Source: Pseudomonas sp. KU43P
GTDB lineage: Bacteria; Pseudomonadota; Gammaproteobacteria; Pseudomonadales; Pseudomonadaceae
Reading direction: 5' to 3'
Length of the DNA stretch: 64,000 nt
Assembly: GCF_033095865.1 (NCBI RefSeq)
Contig: NZ_AP019365.1
Coordinates: 4,189,501-4,253,500 of the forward strand
A program made the translations under genes and the position numbers. Below the pieces are notes generated by a model. It worked only from the letters and a program-made list of their open reading frames with translations. It did not search any database and was not told the origin of the DNA. Below are positions 1 to 6,921 of this stretch, in pieces (position 1 is the stretch's first letter; each line of letters begins with the position of its first letter).

Positions 1-804
1 CTGCTGGTGGCGGTGGACGTGTCCGGCTCCATGGACTTCCCCGACATGCAGTGGAAGGGCGAAGACATCAGCCGCCTGGACCTGGTCAAGATGCTGCTCG
101 GCGACTTCCTCCAGGACCGTGAAGGCGACCGGGTCGGCCTGATCCTGTTCGGCAGCCAGGCCTACCTGCAGGCCCCACTGACCTTCGACCGACGCACCGT
201 GCGCACCTTCCTCGACGAAGCGCAGATCGGCATCGCCGGCAAGAACACCGCCATCGGCGATGCCATCGGCCTGGCAGTCAAGCGCCTGCGCCAACGCCCG
301 GCGCAGAGCCGGGTTCTGGTATTGATTACCGACGGCGCCAACAACGGTGGGCAGATTCACCCGCTGACCGCCGCCCGGCTGGCGGCCCAGGAAGGCGTGC
401 GCATCTACACCATCGGCATCGGTGCCAACCCCGAGGCCAGCGGCACACCAGGCCTGCTCGGCCTCAACCCGAGCCTGGACCTGGACGAAGCCTCGCTCAA
501 GGAAATCGCCGACATCACCCACGGCGCCTACTTCCGCGCCCACGATGGCGCCGAACTGGACGCCATCGGCGACACCCTTGACCAACTCGAACCGGTCGCC
601 CAGCAGCCCACCCAGGCACGTACTGCCAAAGCCCTGTATGCCTGGCCATTGGCCCTGGCACTGCTGCTCAGCGTGCTGCTGGTGGTGGCCGTGCAATGGC
701 CGGACAACCTGCTGCAACGTACGCTGCGCCGCCCGCGCTTTCTGCAACCCCACCCAGAGTGGCGTGAGCGCCTCAAACGGCTGCGCCTGAGGAAGCGGCG
801 ATGA
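1..804 (+). CDS. BatA-like von Willebrand factor A domain membrane protein (5' end outside window)
   Basis: Frame 1 is open from the first base, so the gene starts upstream of the window; the GTG at 7 is internal. What remains (about 267 codons) is a VWA domain with an intact metal-ion (MIDAS) site: DVSGS near the left edge, APLT for the conserved Thr, and LITDG for the conserved Asp. A membrane segment rich in Leu and Val follows (LALALLLSVLLVVAV), then a basic cytoplasmic tail. This is the Bat (Bacteroides aerotolerance) family, usually found after a MoxR ATPase and a DUF58 protein, which would lie to the left. The stop overlaps the next start by ATGA, implying translational coupling. The family is linked to envelope stress tolerance; the exact role here is unknown. 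Confidence 0.85.
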   Translation: MLVAVDVSGSMDFPDMQWKGEDISRLDLVKMLLGDFLQDREGDRVGLILFGSQAYLQAPLTFDRRTVRTFLDEAQIGIAGKNTAIGDAIGLAVKRLRQRPAQSRVLVLITDGANNGGQIHPLTAARLAAQEGVRIYTIGIGANPEASGTPGLLGLNPSLDLDEASLKEIADITHGAYFRAHDGAELDAIGDTLDQLEPVAQQPTQARTAKALYAWPLALALLLSVLLVVAVQWPDNLLQRTLRRPRFLQPHPEWRERLKRLRLRKRR

Positions 805-2519
805 TCGATCTCTGGCCGCAATGGCTGCGCCCACTCTGGCTGCTTGTCGTGCCGCTGCTCGCCTGGCTGCTGTTCAAGCTATGGCACCGGCGCAAACGGG
901 CCGGGCGCTGGCAAATGATCTTGCCGCCGGCTTTCCACCCGGTGCTGCTCGGTGGCGGCAGCGGCAGCAACAGCAAGCTGCCCTGGGTGGCCCTGGGCCT
1001 GGCCTGGCTGCTGGTGGTACTGGCCCTGCTCGGGCCGAGCTGGCAACGCCTGGAAGAAACCCGCCAGCGCCCGGCCGACCCGCTGGTGATCCTGCTTGAA
1101 CTGACCCCACAGATGCTCGCCGAAGACATTGCCCCCAACCGCCTGGAACAGGCCCGGCGCAAGATCCTCGACTTGCTCGAACACCGCAACGACAGCCAGA
1201 CCGCCCTGATTGTCTACGCCGGCAGTGCACATACCCTGGTGCCACTGTCCGACGACCTGGGCACCACACGCAACCTGCTCGAAGCGATCGACCCGTCGAT
1301 CATGCCGCAACCTGGCCAACGCGCCGACCTGGCCGTACAAAAGGGCCTGGCCCTGCTGGCCCAGAGCGGCCTCGGCCAGGGCCGTCTGCTGCTGATCGGC
1401 TCGGGGCTGAGCGCGCCGGAGCGTCAGGGCATCGTCCAGGCCCTGGGCCGGCAGGGGCCAAGCCTGCTGATGCTGGGCATCGGCAGCGCCGAAGGCGCAC
1501 CGGTGCGCCAGGCCAATGGCGAATTCCTCAAGGATGAGCAAGGTGGCATCCTCGTGCCACGCCTGGACAGCCCAGGCCTCAAGGCGTTCATCAGCGGCAC
1601 CGGTGGCCGCTACCGCCATGCCCGTATCGACGACCTCGACCTGCGCGGCCTGGGCCTGTTCGACAACCCGCGCAGCCTGCGTAACGACGGCCACAACGTG
1701 CAACTCGACAGCTGGGCCGACCAGGGTTACTGGCTGCTGATCCCCCTGCTGCTGCTGGCCGCCTGCGCCGGCCGCCGTGGCTGGCTGTTCTGCCTGCCGC
1801 TGCTGCTGGCCTTGCCGCAACCGAGCCAGGCATTCGAGCTCGACGACCTGTGGCTACGCCCCGACCAGCAAGGCCAGCGCCTGCTGGAGCACAATCGCCC
1901 TGTCGAAGCCGCTCGACACTTCCAGGACCCGCAATGGCTCGGTATGGCCCTGTACCAGGCCGGTGACTATGCCGGGGCTGCCAAGGCGTTCGCCCAAGGC
2001 AACAGTGCCGCGGCACACTACAATCGAGGCAATGCCCTGGCCCGTGAGGGTGAGCTGGAAGCTGCCCTGGATGCCTACGAACAGGCCCTGGAGCGCCAGC
2101 CCGACCTGCAACCGGCCTTGGCCAACCAGGCGCTGGTCCAGCAGCTTCTGCAGCAGCGCCAGGCGCAGGCCGAGGAACAACCGGCCAACAGCGATGCCCA
2201 AGGCACGCCCGGCAGCGAAACCGAGGGCAACAGCAGCTCGGCCAGCAGCCCGACCCAAGGCACGCCCGGTCAAGAACAACCCGCCAGCGCCGATCAGCCC
2301 GGCGAAGGCAACAGCGACAGCCAGGCAACACCCGGCAACCAGGCAGGCGATGACGACAGCGTGACCCAACCGCCCCAGCGGCCGGTCTCGACCAGCCTCG
2401 ACGCCGAGCAGCGCCAGGCCCTGGAACAATGGCTGCGGGAGATCCCGGACAACCCGGCCGAGCTGCTGCGGCGCAAATTCTGGTATGAACAGCAATTGCA
2501 TCAGGAAACCCCACGATGA
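801..2519 (+). CDS. BatB-like VWA domain protein with C-terminal TPR
   Basis: 572 residues. Two N-terminal membrane segments (about 11-27 and 60-78) precede a VWA-like domain (about 95-285). Two more hydrophobic stretches lie at about 310-340. A TPR region (about 375-450) is followed by a low-complexity Gln/Ser/Pro/Gly linker and a conserved C-terminal segment ending in the motif LLRRKFWYE. In this VWA domain the usual DxSxS is replaced by E100-L-T-P-Q104, and the later Asp site reads IGSG, so metal binding is doubtful, unlike the intact upstream paralogue. It combines BatB-like and BatC (TPR)-like parts in one protein. It overlaps both neighbours by ATGA and so belongs to the same operon. 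The domain layout is clear; the biochemical role is not known. Confidence 0.85.
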   Translation: MIDLWPQWLRPLWLLVVPLLAWLLFKLWHRRKRAGRWQMILPPAFHPVLLGGGSGSNSKLPWVALGLAWLLVVLALLGPSWQRLEETRQRPADPLVILLELTPQMLAEDIAPNRLEQARRKILDLLEHRNDSQTALIVYAGSAHTLVPLSDDLGTTRNLLEAIDPSIMPQPGQRADLAVQKGLALLAQSGLGQGRLLLIGSGLSAPERQGIVQALGRQGPSLLMLGIGSAEGAPVRQANGEFLKDEQGGILVPRLDSPGLKAFISGTGGRYRHARIDDLDLRGLGLFDNPRSLRNDGHNVQLDSWADQGYWLLIPLLLLAACAGRRGWLFCLPLLLALPQPSQAFELDDLWLRPDQQGQRLLEHNRPVEAARHFQDPQWLGMALYQAGDYAGAAKAFAQGNSAAAHYNRGNALAREGELEAALDAYEQALERQPDLQPALANQALVQQLLQQRQAQAEEQPANSDAQGTPGSETEGNSSSASSPTQGTPGQEQPASADQPGEGNSDSQATPGNQAGDDDSVTQPPQRPVSTSLDAEQRQALEQWLREIPDNPAELLRRKFWYEQQLHQETPR

Positions 2520-4141
2520 GTCGCCTCGGCGTCTTGATTCTCGGCCTGTTGTGGGCCCTCCTCGCCCAGGCCGAACCGACCCTGCAGGCCAGCGTCGACC
2601 GCGCGCGCCTGGAAGCGGGCGAAACCCTGGAACTGACCCTGGAAAGCCAGGACGTCACCCAGTTCGGCAAGCCAGACCTACGTGCCCTGGAAGGCGACTT
2701 CGAGGTGCGCGGCACGCGCCAGCTCAATAGCCTGCATACCCTCGACGGCGAGACCCGCGCCAGCACCCGCTGGATCATCACGCTGCTGCCACGGCGCAGC
2801 GGCAGCCTGCGCATTCCCGAACTGCAACTGGGCCAGTCGCACAGCCAGGCCATCGACCTGCAGGTACTGCAGGCCGACGCCAACCGGCAGGACAGTGCAT
2901 CCCAGGTGTTCGTCGAAGCCACCCTCGACAGCAACGAGGTGTACGTCCAGGCCCAGGCCGTGCTGACCTTGCGCATCTACCACTCGGTATCGCTGTACGA
3001 CGACAGCAGCCTCAGCCCGCTGCAACTGGAAAACGCCAAGGTCGAACCGCTGGGCGAATCGCGTACCTATGAAAAAGAAATCAATGGCGTGCGCCATGGG
3101 GTGATCGAGACCCGCTACGCCGTGTATCCGCAGCAAAGCGGCAGCCTTGAAATTCCGCCCCTGACCTTCACCGCCACCGCTGCCGACAACCCGCAACCCT
3201 CCAGTGGCACGGCGCGGCCAGGCCGCCAGGTGCAGGTCAGCTCGCTGCCTCTGCGTCTGGCCGTGCGCCCCATCCCCGCCGACTGGCCGGCTGGCGCGCC
3301 CTGGCTGCCAGCGCGCAGCCTGACCCTGGAAGAACACTGGAGTCCCGACCCGAGCAGCCAGCAGCCGCAGATCGGCGACTCCCTGACCCGTAGCATCACA
3401 CTGCGCGCCGAGGGCCTGTCGAGCACCCAGCTCCCGCAGTTGCCGGCCACCGAAATCGTCGGCCTGCGCCGCTACCCGGACCAGCCGGTGCTGCGCAACG
3501 AAATCAGCGAACGCGGCATGACCGCCAACCGCGAGGAGCGCGAGGCGCTGGTGCCGACCCACAGCGGCGAACTTGCCCTACCCGCGCTGGAAGTGACCTG
3601 GTGGAACACCCGGGAAGACCATCTGGAGCACAGCAGCCTCCCCGCACGCACCTTGAACGTGCTGGACAACCCGGCCCTGAGCGCGGAAACCCCGGCCGAC
3701 GACAGCAGCGGCGTTCGCCACCTGCTGTGGCCCTGGCAGCTCGCCACCCTGCTGTTCGCCCTGACCACCGTGCTCGGTTTCGCCCTGTGGTGGCGCGCCC
3801 GTTCGCAACCGGCGGTGCTGCGCGCCGCCCAGAACGGCCCGAGCCCGCGTACCCTGCTGGACGACCTGAAGCGCGCCTGCCTGGCCAACGACCCCCAGGC
3901 CACGCGCCAGGCGCTGGATGCCTGGGCGCGACAGCAGCCGGAGACCCTGGCCGAGATGGCGGCGCGCTTCGTGCCGTTGTCGGATGCGCTGGATGGGTTG
4001 AACGGGGCGTTGTATAGCGAGAGTGGGCAGTATTGGCAGGGTGAGGATTTGTGGCGAGCGATCGGGACCATTCCGCCGGCGGAGCAGGTGTTGTTGCCGG
4101 CAAGTGAGAGCGGAAACCTGCCGCCGCTCTACCCCAAGTAA
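2516..4141 (+). CDS. BatD-like protein
   Basis: 541 residues. A signal peptide (about 1-19, ending LLAQA) precedes a long exported region of beta-sandwich character, with a C-terminal membrane segment at about 404-425 (WPWQLATLLFALTTVLGFAL) and a short cytoplasmic tail. This order and length are typical of BatD/aerotolerance proteins, the last member of the moxR-DUF58-batA-batB-batD operon. The start ATG overlaps the stop of the upstream gene (ATGA). The protein probably works with the two VWA proteins in the inner membrane and periplasm. Molecular function is not established for the family. Confidence 0.85.
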   Translation: MSRLGVLILGLLWALLAQAEPTLQASVDRARLEAGETLELTLESQDVTQFGKPDLRALEGDFEVRGTRQLNSLHTLDGETRASTRWIITLLPRRSGSLRIPELQLGQSHSQAIDLQVLQADANRQDSASQVFVEATLDSNEVYVQAQAVLTLRIYHSVSLYDDSSLSPLQLENAKVEPLGESRTYEKEINGVRHGVIETRYAVYPQQSGSLEIPPLTFTATAADNPQPSSGTARPGRQVQVSSLPLRLAVRPIPADWPAGAPWLPARSLTLEEHWSPDPSSQQPQIGDSLTRSITLRAEGLSSTQLPQLPATEIVGLRRYPDQPVLRNEISERGMTANREEREALVPTHSGELALPALEVTWWNTREDHLEHSSLPARTLNVLDNPALSAETPADDSSGVRHLLWPWQLATLLFALTTVLGFALWWRARSQPAVLRAAQNGPSPRTLLDDLKRACLANDPQATRQALDAWARQQPETLAEMAARFVPLSDALDGLNGALYSESGQYWQGEDLWRAIGTIPPAEQVLLPASESGNLPPLYPK

Positions 4142-4200
4142 TCCAAGGCAACCACTGCCTCCAAAGACCCACCACAGGCCTGGAGAGCAGTGGCGTACCT

Positions 4201-4356
4201 GTGGGAGCCGGCTTGCCGGCGATAGGGCCCGTACACTCAGTGCAACCCCATGGTGTTCAGCCCGAGAGAATGCACCAGCGCCTTCTGCCCAAATTGCCCA
4301 AAGCCATGACCGGCTTCTGCCTGCACCGGCCTCATCGCCGGCAAGCCGGCTCCCAC
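4201..4356. repeat. pair of oppositely oriented REP palindromes
   Basis: A REP in one orientation starts at 4201 (GTGGGAGCCGGCTTGCCGGC) and its reverse complement ends at 4356, separated by about 100 bases with no gene. The core palindrome GCCGGCttGCCGGC is repeated at many intergenic sites in this window. The pair lies between the convergent batD and DUF2628 genes, where such elements often sit and may stabilise or terminate transcripts. Confidence 0.9.
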
Positions 4357-4369
4357 TGGGCCTCTAGAC

Positions 4370-4801
4370 TCAGATGGCTTTGTGCCCCTCGAACGGATTC
4401 CAACCCTGCTGCCCCTTACCCTGCTTCAGGTAATAGGCATAGTTGGTCAGGTTGGCATACACGAATGCGAAGGCCATGCTGATACCGTTGTCCAGCGCCT
4501 GAGGCACCACATTACCGGTCGCTGCCTCGTAGACCGCTTCCAGCACGCCAACGGCCACGATGATCCCCAGCATCACCAGGTTCTTTTTCCACAAACCCAG
4601 CACGAACCAGTAGATCGGGCCGAAGAAGAAGGCGATGACATTGAAGTTGATCAGCAGCTTCTTGCCCAACGGCAAGGCGCGAAATGCGGCTTTGTAGGTC
4701 GCAGCGGCTGGGCCACCGTGCTGGTCGAAGAAGGCGAAACGCTCTTGCCATTTGGGCTTGAGGTGGGTCGAGCGAGCTTCGGTTTGCGGGGTAGTTTCCA
4801 T
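4370..4801 (-). CDS. DUF2628 family inner-membrane protein
   Basis: 143 residues starting at METTPQTEAR. An AGGAG lies six bases upstream of this ATG (4806-4810), so the longer open frame reaching 4921 is unlikely. A soluble N-terminal part contains WQERFAFFDQHGG, then a hydrophobic region has three membrane segments (INFNVIAFFFGPIYWFVLGL, NLVMLGIIVAVGVLEAVYEA, and one around FVYANLTNYAYYL). The FFFGPIYWF motif is characteristic of DUF2628. It is a single gene, convergent with batD. Function is unknown. Confidence 0.85.
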   Translation of the reverse strand: METTPQTEARSTHLKPKWQERFAFFDQHGGPAAATYKAAFRALPLGKKLLINFNVIAFFFGPIYWFVLGLWKKNLVMLGIIVAVGVLEAVYEAATGNVVPQALDNGISMAFAFVYANLTNYAYYLKQGKGQQGWNPFEGHKAI

Positions 4802-5129
4802 GATGACTCCTGTCTGCTTTTTCCGAGGATGACTGGCCTTGCGGTGGCCAGCGGGGCGGAGATTAAATGAGCGACCTGCCTGACACAAGCCAAAAGGCAG
4901 GTTGAGTGGGAACGGGTTCACAGCTTGTACACCGCGGCTGTCGCGAGAGAGTTAGAAAAAAATCTATATCCGCATGAGTCAGAAAGTCATCAGATTTGAA
5001 GCCATGAGTGCCCTACCACACCTGCTTTATTACATATCCGACCAACCAACTAATTAACAAACCAATCAGCATTCAACCACACGGACGGCGCCCCCCTAAA
5101 CCCAAGACATCCATCACATCGCAATAAAA
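4802..5129. other. intergenic stretch with falling GC content
   Basis: 328 bases between the DUF2628 gene and the SUFU-like gene. The left third is the promoter and leader region of the DUF2628 gene; the right part becomes AT-rich and marks the edge of the accessory island. No tRNA, direct repeat or coding frame was recognised. Confidence 0.6.
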
Positions 5130-5732
5130 TCAGGCGAATCGCGACAAGTCCACAGGCGCACGATTACTATTTAGCGTATTGATCTCTTGATCTGAAAGCA
5201 AATCATCAAACGCATTACCACCAAATTCTTCAATGAAAACCCGCTCCTCCTCATAAGTCGAGATGCACTGCAGCCAATTTATCTTTAGCGAATTATATTT
5301 AAGCTCTGGAAAATGAGCATCATTCCACATAAACGGGATTGTCAAATAAATATGCGGCATCTTAGGCTTATCCATATAATCACTAAAAATATTAGCGATC
5401 ACATCCCCAGGCATTACAAAACGCTGATGCCGCTTAATATGGAAAGCAGCGGAAGCCACAGCTTTCTCCCAAAAAATCTCTTCGGTAAGCGCACCAGCGC
5501 AAAGCTCAACTCGCGTGGCGAACTCCTCACCATTATCAATAAGCAGAGGGACTTCCGAAAGCCCTATCGTGCCTATAGATTTTACGCCAACATGCAATGA
5601 ATCAAGCGTAGTCAACAGGTCCACAGAGATACTTTTACTATCATCGTAGTAAGCCTGAACTTTCAGACTTCCCCCGAATACTTGCAAGGCATGTTTAGCC
5701 GCCGCCTTACACAGCGCACTTTGAGTAATCAT
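5130..5732 (-). CDS. SUFU-like (suppressor of fused domain) orphan immunity protein
   Basis: 200 residues, AT-rich compared with the core genome. The second half has the layout of bacterial suppressor-of-fused domains: a strand containing HIYLTIPF, then W-D and FPEL, then INWLQCISTYEEERVFIEEFG followed by an acidic helix and LLSDQEINTLNSNRAPVDL. In bacteria this domain is known mainly as an immunity protein of polymorphic toxin systems. It lies downstream of a broken toxin-tip fragment and two genes away from the intact rhs, on the same strand, which fits an orphan immunity gene kept after its toxin was displaced. The family call is from motif reading only. Confidence 0.6.
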   Translation of the reverse strand: MITQSALCKAAAKHALQVFGGSLKVQAYYDDSKSISVDLLTTLDSLHVGVKSIGTIGLSEVPLLIDNGEEFATRVELCAGALTEEIFWEKAVASAAFHIKRHQRFVMPGDVIANIFSDYMDKPKMPHIYLTIPFMWNDAHFPELKYNSLKINWLQCISTYEEERVFIEEFGGNAFDDLLSDQEINTLNSNRAPVDLSRFA

Positions 5733-5855
5733 TTATGACTCCAACTTCCCATACAGAATCTAGAGCCGGAGCTCGCAATCAAAATTCGTATGCTATTAAA
5801 GATAATTACCAACCTAGGTGTTTATACCTTGCAGATTCACTCAGCCAAGACAAAA

Positions 5856-6107
5856 TTACTCAAAGCCTCGATCAACTGCGAATATAGGCAATACAACATC
5901 CTTACTCACCATATCTTGAACTTCTTTACTCGGCGTCTTCGCTCGCAACTTCTGGCAAAGATCTGGCGACATCACTCTCTTGGGTGCGAGCGCAGGCGCA
6001 GCCCGTTTTACAACTTTAACACTCCCGAGGTTGGAGCCAAACCCTTGAGACCGGATCTCATATCGGGCGTCAATCGCCTTACCGCCTTTAGGGATTCTCC
6101 GATCAAG
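5856..6107 (-). pseudogene. fragment of a displaced toxin C-terminal domain (putative)
   Basis: A minus-strand frame runs 83 codons from just after an in-frame TGA at 6108-6110 to a TAA at 5856-5858. It begins LDRRIPKGGKAIDARYEI and continues with a basic stretch (VKVVKRAAPALAPKR) and an ending VLPIFAVDRGFE. There is no plausible start codon or ribosome site, so it looks like the 3' end of a larger gene. Its position between rhs/SUKH and a SUFU-type gene suggests an old Rhs tip whose partner is the gene at 5130. I do not recognise the fold. The remaining bases between 5733 and 6327 show no other gene. Confidence 0.4.
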
Positions 6108-6156
6108 TCAGCACAGGTCAGATGGCATGTACTGACTTGATCGGAGAATCCCTAAA
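6087..6156. repeat. perfect 25-bp inverted repeat with a 20-base loop
   Basis: The left arm at 6087-6111 (starting TTTAGGGATTCTCCG) and the right arm at 6132-6156 (ending CGGAGAATCCCTAAA) are exact reverse complements. The 20-base loop is at 6112-6131. No T-run follows on either strand, so it is not a standard terminator. The left arm overlaps the first codons of the toxin fragment, so the repeat marks the boundary where that reading frame breaks off. No transposase accompanies it. Confidence 0.9.
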
Positions 6157-6327
6157 TCCTACTCATTGCGTCACGCAGTTAAACGAAAGGCAATTACAAC
6201 TCGCAAGCGTAAGAAATTTTACTTCAGCTAAAAATTCACCTTTCCAGTAGTATAGTCAGCAATAAGACGCGCCTGAATAATGAGCTTTAAAATAGCGCAC
6301 ACTCACAAAACACAAACAAAGCCAAAC

Positions 6328-6921
6328 TTAATTAAACCGAATAATATGCGAATACTTAAGCAGCGCATCTCTATATTTCTGCGCATAAACAGACTTCATG
6401 ATAACCTCCCCTGGCTCAGCCAATATTTTTTTTAAATGCACCACCGACAAGTCAACTCCCAACGACTTCTTTATGCCAACAACCTCTTCGAGACTTGGCT
6501 TACAACCTCCTATGGTGATGATATCACCTACACCCGCCCCTGAATCACCTTCCTCGCCCTCTTCTATAAAATCTAAAAGTTTTTCTAGCGATTCGAATCT
6601 ATCAAATTCGTCTAGTGACACACTACCTGAATCCACCAGCCAAAACCCAGGCACTCCGCTTTTATCGATCAATATCATTCTGCCACCAGAATCATCCCCG
6701 ACAGCAATCTTACCTTTAAAATTTTTATCGACTTCAAATGTACTATTACGCTCCTCGATATCCCCCACTGAATAAATCATAACCTGATCATTCAGGAGCG
6801 CTCCGTCACTCACCTTCCAAAAACCAACCACCCATGAGTCACTAGCAAGCCCAAGGCGCTTGCTTGAAGCCTCAATATCTTTATCAGAAGCAGCATCGCG
6901 ACGCTCAGTATGAACTACCAT
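6328..6921 (-). CDS. SMI1/KNR4 (SUKH) family immunity protein
   Basis: 197 residues, AT-rich. The first part carries SUKH features: WVVGFWKVSDGALLND (Trp/Gly-rich start), then MIYSVGDIEERN, then IAVGDDSGGRMILIDK, the typical 'G-D-D-GG' strand. SUKH proteins bind and neutralise nuclease and other toxins. The C-terminal part (about 135-197, CKPSLEEVVGIKKSLGVDL onward) resembles the ribosomal L7/L12 C-terminal fold, an occasional extra in this group. The ATG shares one base with the stop of rhs (TAATG), so translation is coupled and this is the likely cognate immunity protein. Both this gene and rhs end in TTTAATTAA. Confidence 0.75.
   Translation of the reverse strand: MVVHTERRDAASDKDIEASSKRLGLASDSWVVGFWKVSDGALLNDQVMIYSVGDIEERNSTFEVDKNFKGKIAVGDDSGGRMILIDKSGVPGFWLVDSGSVSLDEFDRFESLEKLLDFIEEGEEGDSGAGVGDIITIGGCKPSLEEVVGIKKSLGVDLSVVHLKKILAEPGEVIMKSVYAQKYRDALLKYSHIIRFN

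Noticed and set aside
5790-6140. 116-codon plus-strand frame in the island
   Set aside because: It has no ribosome site, crosses the 25-bp inverted repeat and runs opposite the toxin remnant.
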